From Heterodera schachtii (taxonomy: Eukaryota > Nematoda > Chromadorea > Rhabditida > Heteroderidae): a stretch of 64,000 bases of DNA. Numbering within the stretch: the first letter of the stretch is position 1; every line of letters begins with the position of its first letter. The DNA lies in the NCBI GenBank assembly GCA_023374025.1, contig SIJG01000163.1:18785-82784 (forward strand), read 5' to 3'. The translations under genes were made by a program, and so were the position numbers. Below the pieces are notes generated by a model. The model saw only the letters and a list, made by a program, of their open reading frames with translations. It searched no databases and was not told the origin of the DNA. Positions 34,072 through 46,995 of the stretch are shown one piece after another.

Positions 34072-37000
34072 GATTGGTCCAATTGTACACATTAGACCAC
34101 CACACATTCATTCATTCAATCCATTCATAGGCCATTTCACGAAGAAAGAAGGGTGAGCGACGACGGGACAGGGGGGGGGAGGGGGTGGCTAATGTGCGAT
34201 GAGGGAGCAGCACACAGGCGGGAGGGGGGCGGGGGGGAGGTCCCCTCCGTCCCCTCGGGGGTCCTTTCTCCGCTGTTGCACTCCCGCGAGGAGGAGGAGG
34301 ACAGTGCTGCTGATGGCGGAGGTGGAGGAGATGCTGCTTGCTGGTGATGACCGTTATTTATTCAAGCCGCACAGCACGCTTCACCTTCACCCCCCCCCCA
34401 CCCGCACACAACCATTTAACCGCCAAAAGGTGGTGGGTGGCTGGGTGGACACACAGAAAATGGACAGACAGACAGTTTAGAGCCAAAAAGCCCAAATTTG
34501 GAATGGCCAATCCCCTTCACTTTATCATACCATTTTTGAGAGAATTTATATGAGGGAATTTTTTATATTTTTAAAGGGGTTATGTATATAATGCTGTCGG
34601 TAAGTGCAATGCGATAACCTCATTAAAATGAAAATTAATTAAAGTCTTCATTAAAAATCTTGCTCTCCCGTCCCGTCTGCTGCTGGCTTGTGTACCACCA
34701 TCTATCATCACTCATCATTGTTCAAAAGTGATATAAAAGTTAAAATTAAAAACAATTCTGGAGGAGAACTCGAGTGTGTCCGTCCAGCAGGCAGTAGAGC
34801 CCCGATTTTATCCCCCGCCGATTTCAGCACCGTAAAATGTGGACGATGGTAACCCCCGAGGCAGGAGGGGGGCGGGGGGGGGGGGGGAAGCGGCTCTCGT
34901 CCACTCACTCTCCTGTCCCCCGTCCCGCTTCGTGTGCAAAGTGTGCCGCCCCCCCCCCCCATTTTCTTTACCCCCCTCACCCTCAGAATTGTGCTTTGAA
35001 GAAATTAGCTCTCTTTTAAGTTAGGGAGAGGGGATAGAGGAGGACCTACTAAAACAGCAGCAAAGCATACCAAACAAAACGCCAAGCGCAGAGAGAGGGC
35101 GACACACAAAACAAAAATTTGTGGGGACACAGCTGGGGCTAAGGTGGGGGGGGGCAAGGGCTGCTGAATTTGTTTTGTGTGTGATGAGGTGAAAAAGAGC
35201 AGAGCAGCACAAGCAAAGTGCGTCGTCGGGGAATGGACGAGGAGCAAAAAAATAGAAAAATGAATGGGGGCACGGGGGGGGGGGGGGGGGTAAAGCGTAC
35301 TGCTGGTGAATGGACAATCCAAAATCCATTCATCATTCTCATCCATTCAATTTGCTTTAGCCTTGTGCAAAATGGCCAATTGCAAAGGCCATTACACACA
35401 TAAAATTGTTTGGGAAGTTTTAAAACGAGTGAAATTTGACCCTCAAGGCACAGTTTAACTGCAGCAGTTTGGGCCGAGGAGGGGTTTATGAGGGCGCCCC
35501 AGGGCATAGGCAGGGCCACCCACCGAGAATATGGATATAATAATAATGATAAGGGGGGGGGGGAGGAAAAGCGGGAGTGAAAGAGGAGTTTAAAAATAAG
35601 ATGGGGACGGGGTGGCTTACTACCTGAAAATTTATGGGTTAAATTTCCGCTAATTTTTTTTCTTCGATTGGATAATCCCTTAAATTTTCGATGGAAACCA
35701 AAAATGGTTACATGTATAAAATGAATGTGTGTACAGAGGAAATGAATGAATGCCCAACAAATAAACAGACAAAAAAGAGGGGAGGACCAGCAGCGGCAGG
35801 CAGCAGGTGGACAAATTTGAAATCCGCGGACCATAAAATTTAACTTTTTGAATGGCTTTTTAAAAACCGAATGAAAAATGGTGGGGATAAAAGCAATTTA
35901 TGAAAAATGGGCACATTTTTTGCAAAATCTGATCAGGCAGCAAAGAAAGAAGCATAGGAAAAGGAAGCTTTTGTGCTCCCATTTTGTCACAGGTGCGCAA
36001 TTTGGAATGGTTTTTGGGACGGAAAATGGAAGCGAAGCGATGAGGGGAGGGGGGGGGGATATGATGATGAATTATGTATTAGAAGAAGCAGCTTTTGCGG
36101 CGGCGCTTTAAGGGGATGTCGGGGGGGGGGACAACATGGAGCAGATGAAAGGCGGAGAGGCAGGCCCAAATATGTGTACAAATGTGTTGTAGAACAACAA
36201 CATAGCCACAAATAATGAATAATTGACGGAGTCGGTGTGGGCCTAGAATTGGCCACGCCGCCGGAGGGGCTTTTGCCTGACGACGACACATAACACACAC
36301 ACATACATACATATAGCAAATCCGTAATGAGTGTGAAAAGACGGGGGGGGGGGCACCTGTCGCCCACAAATTATTATTATTATTATGATGGATGATGTAT
36401 TAGAGAGCATAAATTAATCACTAATAGAGGGGAGCAACGGTTCAGCCATGAACATAAAAATTAATTAGCCATGAACATAAATAAATTAATGTTGAATTTA
36501 TGAAGCAAATAAATATGCGCAATCGGAACACATGAAACAGACATTAGGAGCATAAGCTAAAAAATAGGAGAATCAGACGACCCTTTTTTGATTTTTGCAC
36601 CAAATTTTTTTTTCAGATTTTACTAAATATAGGTAGATGCGCCCGAGAAAAAGGCTTTTAGCAGCAGAGTTAAATAGATTTGGACAAATAAATTATCAAT
36701 TTTTAAAGAGTTTTAGTTAAATATATATTTTTTTAAATAATGAATTTGTCGCACAGCGGTGCCGACCCGATAGGGAACAGGCACCGAAGCTGATGTATTG
36801 ATGATGGTATCACATTTCACAAAATAAAAATTGCTTAATTTTCATTCCATTGCGCGAACCAATATATTGTGGTGGTGGTGGTCACCCCTATGCATCCCCC
36901 CCGGGTCCGTCCTGCTGCACTTTTTGCTCACAAATCAACACCAATCCAACAGCAACAACAACAGCACGCCATACAACACCAAAACAGGCAAATACACACA

Positions 37001-38564
37001 TGTACAAATTGGCTTTTTGGAGAAAGGAAGGATATTCTTGTTGTTGTACATACAATTCTTTATTGTGATTATATAAATGTGCAAATCGCTAAAATCTAAG
37101 GCAATTACGACAATTTATCCAATAGTGGGCTTGGAATCTGTGGACGGGAAACATTGCTTTTGCGTACCCAAATGGAATCGGTGATTTGTGTGCGATTTCA
37201 CACCTATTTGTGAAATAGTTAAAGCCTTTGTTCACCAAATTTGGCAAATAGTGTTCGGGTTAAACATGGGAAAACCAGGGAAATGATCCGTGCCAAAAAA
37301 AAGTACAGAGAATGGACCATTGGATTAATGGTGCTGCTCGAGATTCTCGGTTCTTGAGTCGGTCGAGAATTTTCACGGGTTTTTTGTGTCTCTGTCGATC
37401 TGAGAGCTCTCGATTCTCGGAATATTTCGGCACTCAAGCAGCCCTAGTTGGGTTAACAAGTAAGTGCACATTTGTTAATTGAGTCAGAAGAGGTAGAAAA
37501 TGCTCGCTGTTTTCCGTGCCCATTTTGTTGGCGCTGCCAAAAAATTAAAAAGACGTGGCGAGGAGGTGGGAAATGAAAGAATGAATGAAAAGGGATTCGA
37601 TGAAGGGATATGCGTGGTGGACGAGAAAATCGAGCAAAAAAAGACGACCGACAAAATCTGGGTTAATCTGCTGCACAACACAACAACAGCAGCAAAACCT
37701 CACGGCTTTTCTTTTGCTGGCGATGGTCGTCACCCAATTTCTGCTGCTGGGCACGCGAAAAAAAGAGGACAGAAACAGTTGAAAATGAAAAGAAACAGCA
37801 AATCCCACCGGCGGAGGGATTAATCAATCGAAATCACAGTTGAAAAAAGAAGCAAATCCCCGGGAGGGATCAATCGGAATCAAAAAAGTGGGAGAGGGGG
37901 GGGGGGGGAAACGATGATGGGATCATTAATCATAATCAATCATTAATTATCATTTTGTAATAATAACAACCACCACCAATGGGAGGAGGGAAAGCAATTA
38001 GGTGTTAAAAAGGGATATTGGGATAAGTAATGATAAAATACAAAAATAAAATTAATTAAATCGAACAAAAAATAATTAACAATCGAACAAATTAGTAATA
38101 ATAAATAAAATTGTACATAGAAATCGCATTTATTAAAAAGGAATCAACAAATATAAATAAATGAATGAATGAATAAATAAAATAAATAAATTCAATGCAA
38201 TATATTTAAACATATGCAAAGCTCCGATTGAAAATTTGCAATTTTATCGGCATTAAAAGGAAAATAATAATAATCATTTTGTGTTTTATTTTATTCTATC
38301 TTTTTCATAGAATATATAATGTCACCGAGACAAAACGTCGACGGGACAAAACGTCACCGCAAAAAATATATTTAAAAAAAAAATAATTAAAGAAATTATA
38401 ATAATTTTTCGTCACCTAGCCGAATTCCAAAAATTTCGTCAAGAAAACCTTAAAGGCTAAAAGGAAAAAACAAAAAAAAATTTTTTGCAGCAATCAGAAT
38501 ATAGGACAATTCACTCATACCTTTTTAGGGGTCAGAAAATGGCCTGTCCTATTTGTCATCCTTT

Positions 38565-38640
38565 TGCGGACAACAGTCACGCGGGTTCGAACCCGGGCAA
38601 ACAATTGTAAACATATTGACCGCTGAACCACAGTCAGTGG
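38565..38640 (-). repeat. tRNA-like (degenerate) segment
   Basis: Minus strand reads GTGGTTCAGCGGTCAATATG, then CCCGGGTTCGAACCCG, an intact B-box-like T-arm. The anticodon arm is missing or unrecognisable. Likely a tRNA-derived repeat; Gly-like in its two boxes. Confidence 0.4.
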
Positions 38641-39094
38641 ATGTCGATGGGACAAATTTTTATTTTTTAAAACTTCTTCCTAACAAAATTATGGCAAATC
38701 ACTCATAATCCGTAGTAGAATTGCCAAAATTGTATTTGATATGTTTAAAAAAAATTCACTAATTCCGGCTTCAAAAGCAACAATTTCCTTTCCCTTGCCC
38801 GAAAAACCGCTAATGAAATGCCAAAATTAAAATTAACGGCTGAGAAATGTGCCAAAAATTGACCCAAAGTTGTCACACATAACCTAATTCTAAAAGATTT
38901 AAGTAAAAAAACCTAAAGGAACAAAAAAATTTTCAAAGAATTTACATTTTTTAATAATTCCAGGAAAAGAATTTTGAACCCGGCTAAAAACAAATACAAA
39001 CACAATGATAATCGCTAAAAAAATGCCAAAATTTAAAAAAAAAAAAACAACATTTACGATTGACAAAAAGAAATGTGCCAAAACAAAAACTGAC

Positions 39095-39276
39095 CCAAAG
39101 TTGCGCCCACGCGCCCTCTCCTCCTCCCGTGCCAAGAACAGCGGCAAAATTGGCATTGGCGGAATTGGCATCATCGTTGCAGTTGTTGTGCACCATCATT
39201 TGTTGCTGCTGCTGTTGAACACTGACACTGAGCGAGGACGATGATGACGACATTTCTTTCACTTTTTGATCGGTTG
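39095..39276 (-). CDS. Possible internal exon, Ser/Gln-rich, unrecognised
   Basis: The acceptor AATTTCCGTTTAG precedes 39276 and a GTCAGT donor follows 39095. Between them is an open frame with TDQKVKEMSSSSSS, a Gln run (QQQQQQMM) and Asn/Ala-rich sequence ending GAWAQLW. Partner exons were not found. The composition resembles low-complexity nematode exons but could be chance. Confidence 0.3.
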
Positions 39277-40852
39277 CTAAACGGAAATTTTGGGAAATTT
39301 TTTTAGGGTATATAACAATTTTTTTTTTAATTTAAGCAAAATTTTTTACTTTATTTGGACGAGTGACTTTCTTTCCACCTCTGGCTGATTTATTTGTTGT
39401 GCGCGAATAGCATAAATAGTATGAAACAGAGAATAAATGGGGAAATTTGCTAAAATGAAAAAAAAAATTAAAAATGAAAATTCATTTTAAAAAAATAGAA
39501 AAAACAACACAAAAATGCATTTTTAATTTCTACCTAAAATTTTTCGTAATTTTTATTTTAAAAATGAATCATTAATTAAAAAGCCGCTTGGAAAAGATCA
39601 AAGAATAAGGATAGTTCAGTTTTTAAATTTACGTTAAAAAAGGGATTTAGTTTTTTAAGAAATAAAAACAGAAAAAATGGAATTTATAAATTTGCTTGGC
39701 GTAAGACAAAACGCCAATGACAATAATTAATTTAAATCAATCGCGAAACAAATTCCGTTTCAGAGAGAGACCTTATCAAATGTGGTGGTGATGGTATGCG
39801 TGTACATAAATAAAGATAAACTGAACGATAAGGTGATGAATGTGTTGAGTGAAGGAACACAGCGCCCTTTTTGAAGATAAACAAAATTTGGGGGGGGGGG
39901 CAATTCATTTTGTTTATTTTATTACGCATTTGTATCGATTTTGGGGCATCAATTAATCGCCATTTTCGTACTGGATGAGTCATTTACCCATTTAAAAATT
40001 GCTGAAAAATTAAAAACCAATAAAAATGAGGTCAAATGACTAACAGTTTAATCGCAGAAAAAAATATTTCCCAAGATTTAAAAGTGAGACTCAAAAACCC
40101 AACTAAAAAGCCCAAGGCTTACTTTTTTGGGCCGAAATTTGTGATGAAAATTGCCTACGATTAAAAGTCGAATTTTTGTGTATATTTTATATGAGGGATG
40201 AAAATTTTAGGTCTTCTAAATCCTGTGAAAATTTCAATTTAAATCTTTCAAAAATGGCGTTAAATTCTCGGGCGATGAAAAGTTGAAAATTATTAATTAC
40301 AAATATAGTATTTTATATAAAAATTTTATTTGGATATTAGTGAAAGAGGGAGGGTTCTGCTGTTGAAATTTTCGGGTTTTCTAAAATTGGTGAAAAATTT
40401 TAAAAATTTTCAAAGAAATGAGTCAGGCGGGCGGTGAAATGTGACCATTGAATGAAAGTGATCACAACTAATTGTGTGAGTTTCACTAATGCCTTAATGT
40501 TGGTTCATTCTCTGTTCCGTTCCGCCCCCTCCCCCCAAATTTGTCTCCCACCAAATTTATTCGAAAGCGGCGGGGAGCGCAACTTTGCGCCGACTAATCC
40601 AATTAAATTTTTGGCGAAATTTTGGGGCTCCAAGATCACACAACGACTTCACTGCATATGTAATGAGCGAGGGGCGCCGCCGGCGCTGATTACTCACCCC
40701 TCAGGCGAGACGGGGGGGGAATAGGCATTCCGCATAATTTGTGGGGGATTCTGGGATTCATCATCACCACACCACCACCACCACCACAAATTGAATCACA
40801 TTTGCTCCCCCACCCCCCTCACCACCACCACCACCCCGTCCCGTTCATCCGC

Positions 40853-40886
40853 AAAACGGACGACGGACGGACGGACGGACGGATGA
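40853..40886. repeat. (GGAC)n microsatellite
   Basis: About six GGAC units. Related CGTCCGTTC repeats follow at 41022-41066 in the opposite sense. Confidence 0.75.
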
Positions 40887-43800
40887 TGAGAAGGCGGAGA
40901 AATGCCCCGGGGGGCTGGGAACGGGGGTCAATCGATGGATGACATAAATGGGGGAAAGGGGAGGGGAAGAGAAAACGCTTTCCGGAAAAGGGGGAAGAGA
41001 AGAGAAAACAAAACAAAGTTCGTCCGTTCTTCGTCCGTCCGTTCGTTGGTCGTCCGTTCTTCGCTTTTCCAATTGCTGCTGCTGCAATTGGAGGACCATA
41101 AGCATAAGAAAGCTCTGCTGCTGGACGAATGGACGGTGTAAAAGCACAAATAAAATGCATTAGCATTAGCAGCAGCAGCAGCAGAAGCGGAAAAACAGAA
41201 ACAGTGTGTGAAAATTATGTAATTACATTTTTGTTTATGCACATAAATGTTTGTCGTCGGTGCAAAAAGTTACTGTATTCCCTACTGTAATAGAGTTGCC
41301 TCACTGTAATTATAATTAGTGATCAGCAAAATTTAAAAAAGACCCAAGGGCATAGGATAAGTGAACCAAAAGCGGTGACCCTGATCATGCATGAAATCTT
41401 GGTCTTTGTGTGATCAAGAATGTTTTGGTGTTTCAGAAAGTGATCAGGAGAGAAAAGAACTTAGCTGGGCTTTTCCATGGCGGAATAATTTGTTCCTGAT
41501 CAGAAATTATCGATTAGGACCAAATCAATAGAAATCAGTGTTTGTAGGAAAATAATGAAAATGAAATGAATGGATGATCTACACACAGCAGAAATTAAAT
41601 TTATTTGAAACAATTTTTAATTGGATAATTTTAAATTGCCCGCAGGGGAAAGTTTTATGGATTAATAAATAACGGAGCATCAAAAAGTTTTGCAGTTTAA
41701 TAAAATGCTTATATGTACCACATATGTGTACAACAGCATAGGGGGTACACTCATCACAAAGAAAGCATAGGTATGAAAGGCGACGGGGGCGGAAAAAGTG
41801 GGGAAAAAAGAACGCCAAAATTTGCCCGACAAAATTGTCGCGCGCAACTGCGCGGGGAGACGACGGCGCCGCGGGGGGGAAATGGGAGGGGATCGATGCT
41901 ACGGAACACAGACGGACGAAGACGGCGGCGGCGAGACGAGCAGTCACAGAGAAGGCCAAGGACGGGGACAAGGACACCACGCCAATTTTTTTTTTTTGGG
42001 GGGGGGCGTCAAATTCGGCGCGGCTCAACTCGGCACCGCCGCGCGTCTATAATTAAGAAGAAGCAAAATCTAATTAATGCTTCTTGTCACACTCGACGGC
42101 AACTCAAATGGGTAAATTAATAGTGTGGAAAATTTGGCATTTTGGAAATTTTCATTTTTCAATACCTATATCCTCTTTTGTAACTAAAAATCAATCGGGA
42201 CGGTTTTGGACCGTGCCGGAATGAAGCGGACCCAGTAGGGGGGAATGGGAGAAATTGGCATAAATATATGACTCACCCCCCCCCCTTTTTTGTAGTGTGT
42301 GTGCCGTGCCGTCTTTAAGTGGACGGCGTCGGCCGGCAAAAAATGGATGATGATAAATTGGGCGGTGGAGAAGAAAAATTTGTTTGGTGGAATGTTGGAG
42401 ATATTGATGAAAATGGGCAACAATTAGAAAACAAAAATTTACCAAAAAATGAGACGCGGAATTTTTGATTTTCGTAAAAAATTTATTATTTTTAAAAGGT
42501 TAAATACTACCCTACAAAAGACTATTAAAAAAAATTTCTCAGATTATAATTTTACTATAAAATGTTTTTTTAATTTTACCATAAACTCCGAGAATTTTAT
42601 CGAATCGAGAACGCGACTCTCGAGCAGTGTTAGCTCACTAACTTTTCACCACCCCTACCGAATTTTTAAATTTTTTTGAATGTTTAGAAAAGAGACCGAA
42701 TGATATCGGGAATTTCCGGGAATTAAATTCGGGATCCCTGCCTCGGAAATCTTCCGATCTAAGTTTTATCCGGACTCTACTAGAGAGAAGCGGAATTTGA
42801 AAAATCCATTTTTCTATACAACATTTTAAGTTTTACCACTATTTACAAAAATTCTTAAAAAAGTGGAAGATTAAAACTGATGCCACTTCAAAAAATAAAT
42901 AAAGCGCATTAATTTTCAAGCATTTTTTTCAAAAAAGTGTCGTTGCTATTTAAAGCGGAAGCCGTTAGGGGGGGGGGGGGGGGAAATGGGGGACAAATAT
43001 TTAATTGGCTGGGCTGCTCAATGGTCTCGCCGCATTAGTCATTTATTCTCGTCCCCTCCCGAGTCCACCGTCCGTGTATCAGCCAGCGCGAGCGTGTCCC
43101 CCGCCCGCCCCGTCTCCCCGCTGATTATTTGCAGCACCCCGCGGGGGGCGGCACTAATGGGGGAGTGGACGGACAGCGGGAGACGCGGAGGATTGGATGG
43201 GATGGGATACAACAACATCACACACTGCAGAACAACACATCATTCTCAGCCAGCACACCGCCCCTCCCCCTCCCCCCCCCCCCCCCCCCATTGATCGATG
43301 TACGAGATTAGTGGAGGTGGTGGTGAATGGGAGAATGGGGGGGGGGGAGCGAAGACGAAAAAAGAAACTAATCAATTTTAATGGGTAAATTTTCAAAAAA
43401 AATGTCAAAATATTTATGCAATGATGAAAAAATTAAAAGTTCAAAGCAAAAAAAGAAAAGAAAAAAAGAGTGGAGATTTTGAAGGATTAAAATTCACTGA
43501 AATCCATGGAATCTGTCAAAAAATCAAACAAAGAATGAAAATACGGGATGACTGATCCGTTCTCAATCTCGAATTGGACGTTGAAGCATGTCATTTTTGA
43601 TAATTTTTAGGTAAATTAACGGGAGACTTTTTGATGAGGCAAAAAAGAGCCGTTGGGAAAATTTTGTATTTAAAAACGGTATAAAAATTTGCTATTTGTA
43701 TAGAAAATTAAATAAAGTGCATAATTATTAAAAAATGGGTAGTTAATAGGGACAACCAAAAAATGGGGCAAATAATTGCCCCCCCCCCCCCCCCCCCCTC

Positions 43801-45803
43801 CTCCCCCCACAAAATAAAGGGCAAATAATAACCCCCAAAATGACAAAACATCGATTAAATAGTGTTTGGTGTTGTGTCTTTGGAACAGCAGAGGTAGCAA
43901 AAAGTCAAGGTCGTCTCCGTCCTTGAAAATAAGGACAATTTGGCGGGTTTTTGTCGCTTCCCATTTAAAATTAGACAATGAAAAATAAATAAAATTGGAA
44001 AATGAAAATTGACTAATTAACTCCCCAAAAAATTGAAATAAAAAAAATTATCCCAAAAAAGGAAAGGCGGCCAATAAATTTTTGTTTATGTGTTTGGCCA
44101 AGGAATAAAAGGCGAAAAGCCATTTTAAAACAAAATAAAACACACAGGCAACGAACGACGGAAAACTGCGAAAAGAACGGCGGAGGGCGAAAAGCGCCGA
44201 GGCAATTCCATCCAATCATTCACATTCATTCATTCATTCATTCCGCTGATTCACTCTCTCTTCTCACATTCATTCCCCTCCATTCTCACAACCTCAAGGA
44301 GGGAGGGGTGCCCCACCACCCCGGAGGGGTCGCCCAATCGCCGATCGATTCGACGACACTTTTCAGGGGGAAGGGGGGGGGGACAACAGAGGGAGAAAGG
44401 GGGGCTTATGACTTATGAATGGGGTGGGGTGGGGGGAGAAGAAGCGGCTTTTTGTTGCTGTCCTTGTGCTTTTGCTGCCGCTGCTCGTGGTGAAGAGGGA
44501 GGAGGAATGTGCTTTCCAAAGCAGCTGACAATGAGTGGGTTCGCTGGCTTCGAAAGTGTCTAACTTTCTTCTTTAAGAGTGTTGTCTCTCTATGCCCTCT
44601 TGATTTGTTGAGGGATGTCAAAAAATTGTTTTTGAATTTTAAATTTGTCGAAATGACAAATTTTTTTCAATGGTGGTGGTGGTGTGATTTCTCATGAATA
44701 TTCGTTCTCGAGTCCCAACTCGAGAACAGCACGAGTTGGGTCTTCTCATACTCTATACACCGTGTACGACGCTCTCAAAAAATTTCGGAAATACGGAATT
44801 CCGACGGCTGAAAAATTTTAATCCTAATTCCAAGGCCCATCAAAAACTTTTCGTAAATCGGAATGCCAGGCCCAAAAACTTTTCGGAAATCGGAATTCCG
44901 ACACTTCCCGGGTGTCGAAGGCTTTCAGTCTCGGTCTTGGGTTTCGTTTCGGGCTCGTACATCAGCAGAAATAATTTAAATTTCAAAAATCTTGATCAGA
45001 ATCGCCCGGGTCCCGAGAAAAAGTTGAGAAAATCCCATGTTCACCCTCTGTTCAATAAATGTGAGTAATAATAATAATTTATTCTTCGACGATTGAAACT
45101 ATACGTGTGATTGATCTGTGCATTTTTTTTCTCCATTATTTTGGAAATTTTCAAATAAAAATTTTATTTATGAAGGAGAGAGCTGATAAAAAGGTCCCAT
45201 AAATTCCTCATTAAAAAAGTTATAAAATAATGAAAACATTTTACGATTCTCTCTCTCCGTTTTGCTCTCAGTTTTGATTATGAAATGAGCAATACATACA
45301 GCAGAAAATACCCATCAGTGAATCAATGCTTTTTGATCATAGAATAAATTTTTCAGAATTTCCGGAGTGAAAGTCTAAAATTGGGGACCCGAAAAATTTG
45401 TTGGATTTCACGAAATCCGAGAATCCTCTCGCTGCTAATTACATAGAACCTAATAAGATTTTAGGCCAAAAAATACGAATTAATGTTTTTTTGAAATTTT
45501 ATTTTTTTTCTTTAATTCAATGCCTTAGAAAATTGTGAAATATTTAAAAAAAAAAATTTTAATCTAAAAAATATTTTTTAACATTAAATGCAAAAGCATT
45601 TCGTATGGTGGGGAATCGGTGAAGTGTAAAATAAAATGCTGGCCAAAATGACCGACTTTTAGCAAAAGTTGGCATTTGTCCCTGGGGCAATTTGTTGCCG
45701 GCCCTTTGGCCACAAAAGCATTGAAAAATGTTAACAATGGCATTGACAAATTAAAGAATGGAAAATGTGTTAGGGAAAAAGTAGAGCTCGACATTTCGAA
45801 AAA

Positions 45804-46114
45804 AGCTGGACTTGGATTCCATATTGGACCTGGACACGGATTTCCTGGACAAAAACCCAGGAAAATCCAGGCTTGTCATGGCCTGGGCCCCCTGACATGG
45901 ACCTGGGTTTTTTTTGAAATTAGTTTTAAAAAAGCAAACAAATGTAGAAGAAATTACTTAATTGTTTAGTAAATTTAAAAGTATCTACTAATTGACAAAA
46001 ATAATATTTAAATTTATATACAAAAACGAGGAAAAACCCAGGTTGCCAAAATGGCCTGGACCTGGATCCAGGAAAAATCTAGGCCTGGATGGATCCAGAT
46101 CCAGGACAAGCGCC
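45804..46114. mobile_element. Inverted-repeat element built of CCTGGA units
   Basis: The left part (CTGGACTTGG, GACCTGGACACGG, AACCCAGG) is mirrored by the right part (CCTGGACCTGGATCCAGG, AAGCGCCAG). AAAAAAG lies on both sides and could be a target duplication, but A-runs are common here. The centre, about 100 bp, is AT-rich. No coding capacity. Confidence 0.45.
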
Positions 46115-46554
46115 AGAAAAAAGTAGCAAAAAATTTTGAAAATTTTAATTCATAATAAAAAGTTGGAAATTGGAAATTGGCCGGGGAAATGTAAAAAAAA
46201 ATTGATTCAAAGTCACAAGAACAAAGGCACTTGTGTTTTACGTTCTTTAATATGTAAAATTTTTCGAAAATTTCAACTCCTCTCATGGCAAAATTTGCCG
46301 AAATAAAAATGGGCAAAATTTCTGGAAAATGTGAGTAAGTGGGTGAGTAGTGCTGCTGTGTGAGCATTTGTCAATTTTTTGGCCAAGTCAATGGGAGAGG
46401 GGGGGGGGGGTCAATGGCCAACTGCGAATGTCCATTTAGCCATCCTTCGCCACAACCCCGCCAACACTGTGTCTCTCTATTGCTTCGTTACTGGTGGGAC
46501 TGCTTGCTGCTCGTGATGAGAGATGGACGAGTAAAGCAAAGTGAGCGAAAATGA

Positions 46555-46995
46555 GGGGAGAAAGAGCAGGTTAAAGGAAGAGAAAAAGAGAGAAAGGAGG
46601 GAGAGGGGGACAGAGAGAGAGGAAGAGAAAGCGGAGAGAAGTCAATGAAAGAGAAAGAGTGAGAGGGGGAGAGAGGGAGAACAGAGAGAGGAAGATAAAG
46701 AGGAAGGAGAGAATTCAATGGAAGAGAAAGAATGAGAGGGAAGGGAGAGGAGGGAACAGAGAGAGAGGAAGAGGAAGCAGAGGGAGAGAGGGCAATGGAA
46801 GAGAATGATACAGAGAGAGGAACAGAGAGAGGAAGAAAAAGCAGAAGGATATAGGTTAATGAAAGAGGAAGAGAGAGAGAGAGAGGAAGCTAGAGAGAGG
46901 GAGAGACAACGAGGAAGAGGAAGAGAAGAAAGAGAGAGAGAGAGAGAGAGAGAGGGAGAAGAGAGAGAGAGGTAGAGAGAGTAAAAGAAACATGA
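46555..46995. repeat. GA-rich satellite-like block
   Basis: Almost pure purine (GAGAGA, GAGGAAGAG, GGAGAG) over about 440 bases. A shorter related block lies at 47395-47545. It produces long biased frames on the opposite strand that should not be read as genes. Confidence 0.85.

Noticed and set aside
41713..42120. Arg-rich frames in the 41.7-42.1 kb segment.
   Set aside because: GC-rich local composition with a poly-T/poly-G junction. Three overlapping frames look equally open and none shows splice logic.
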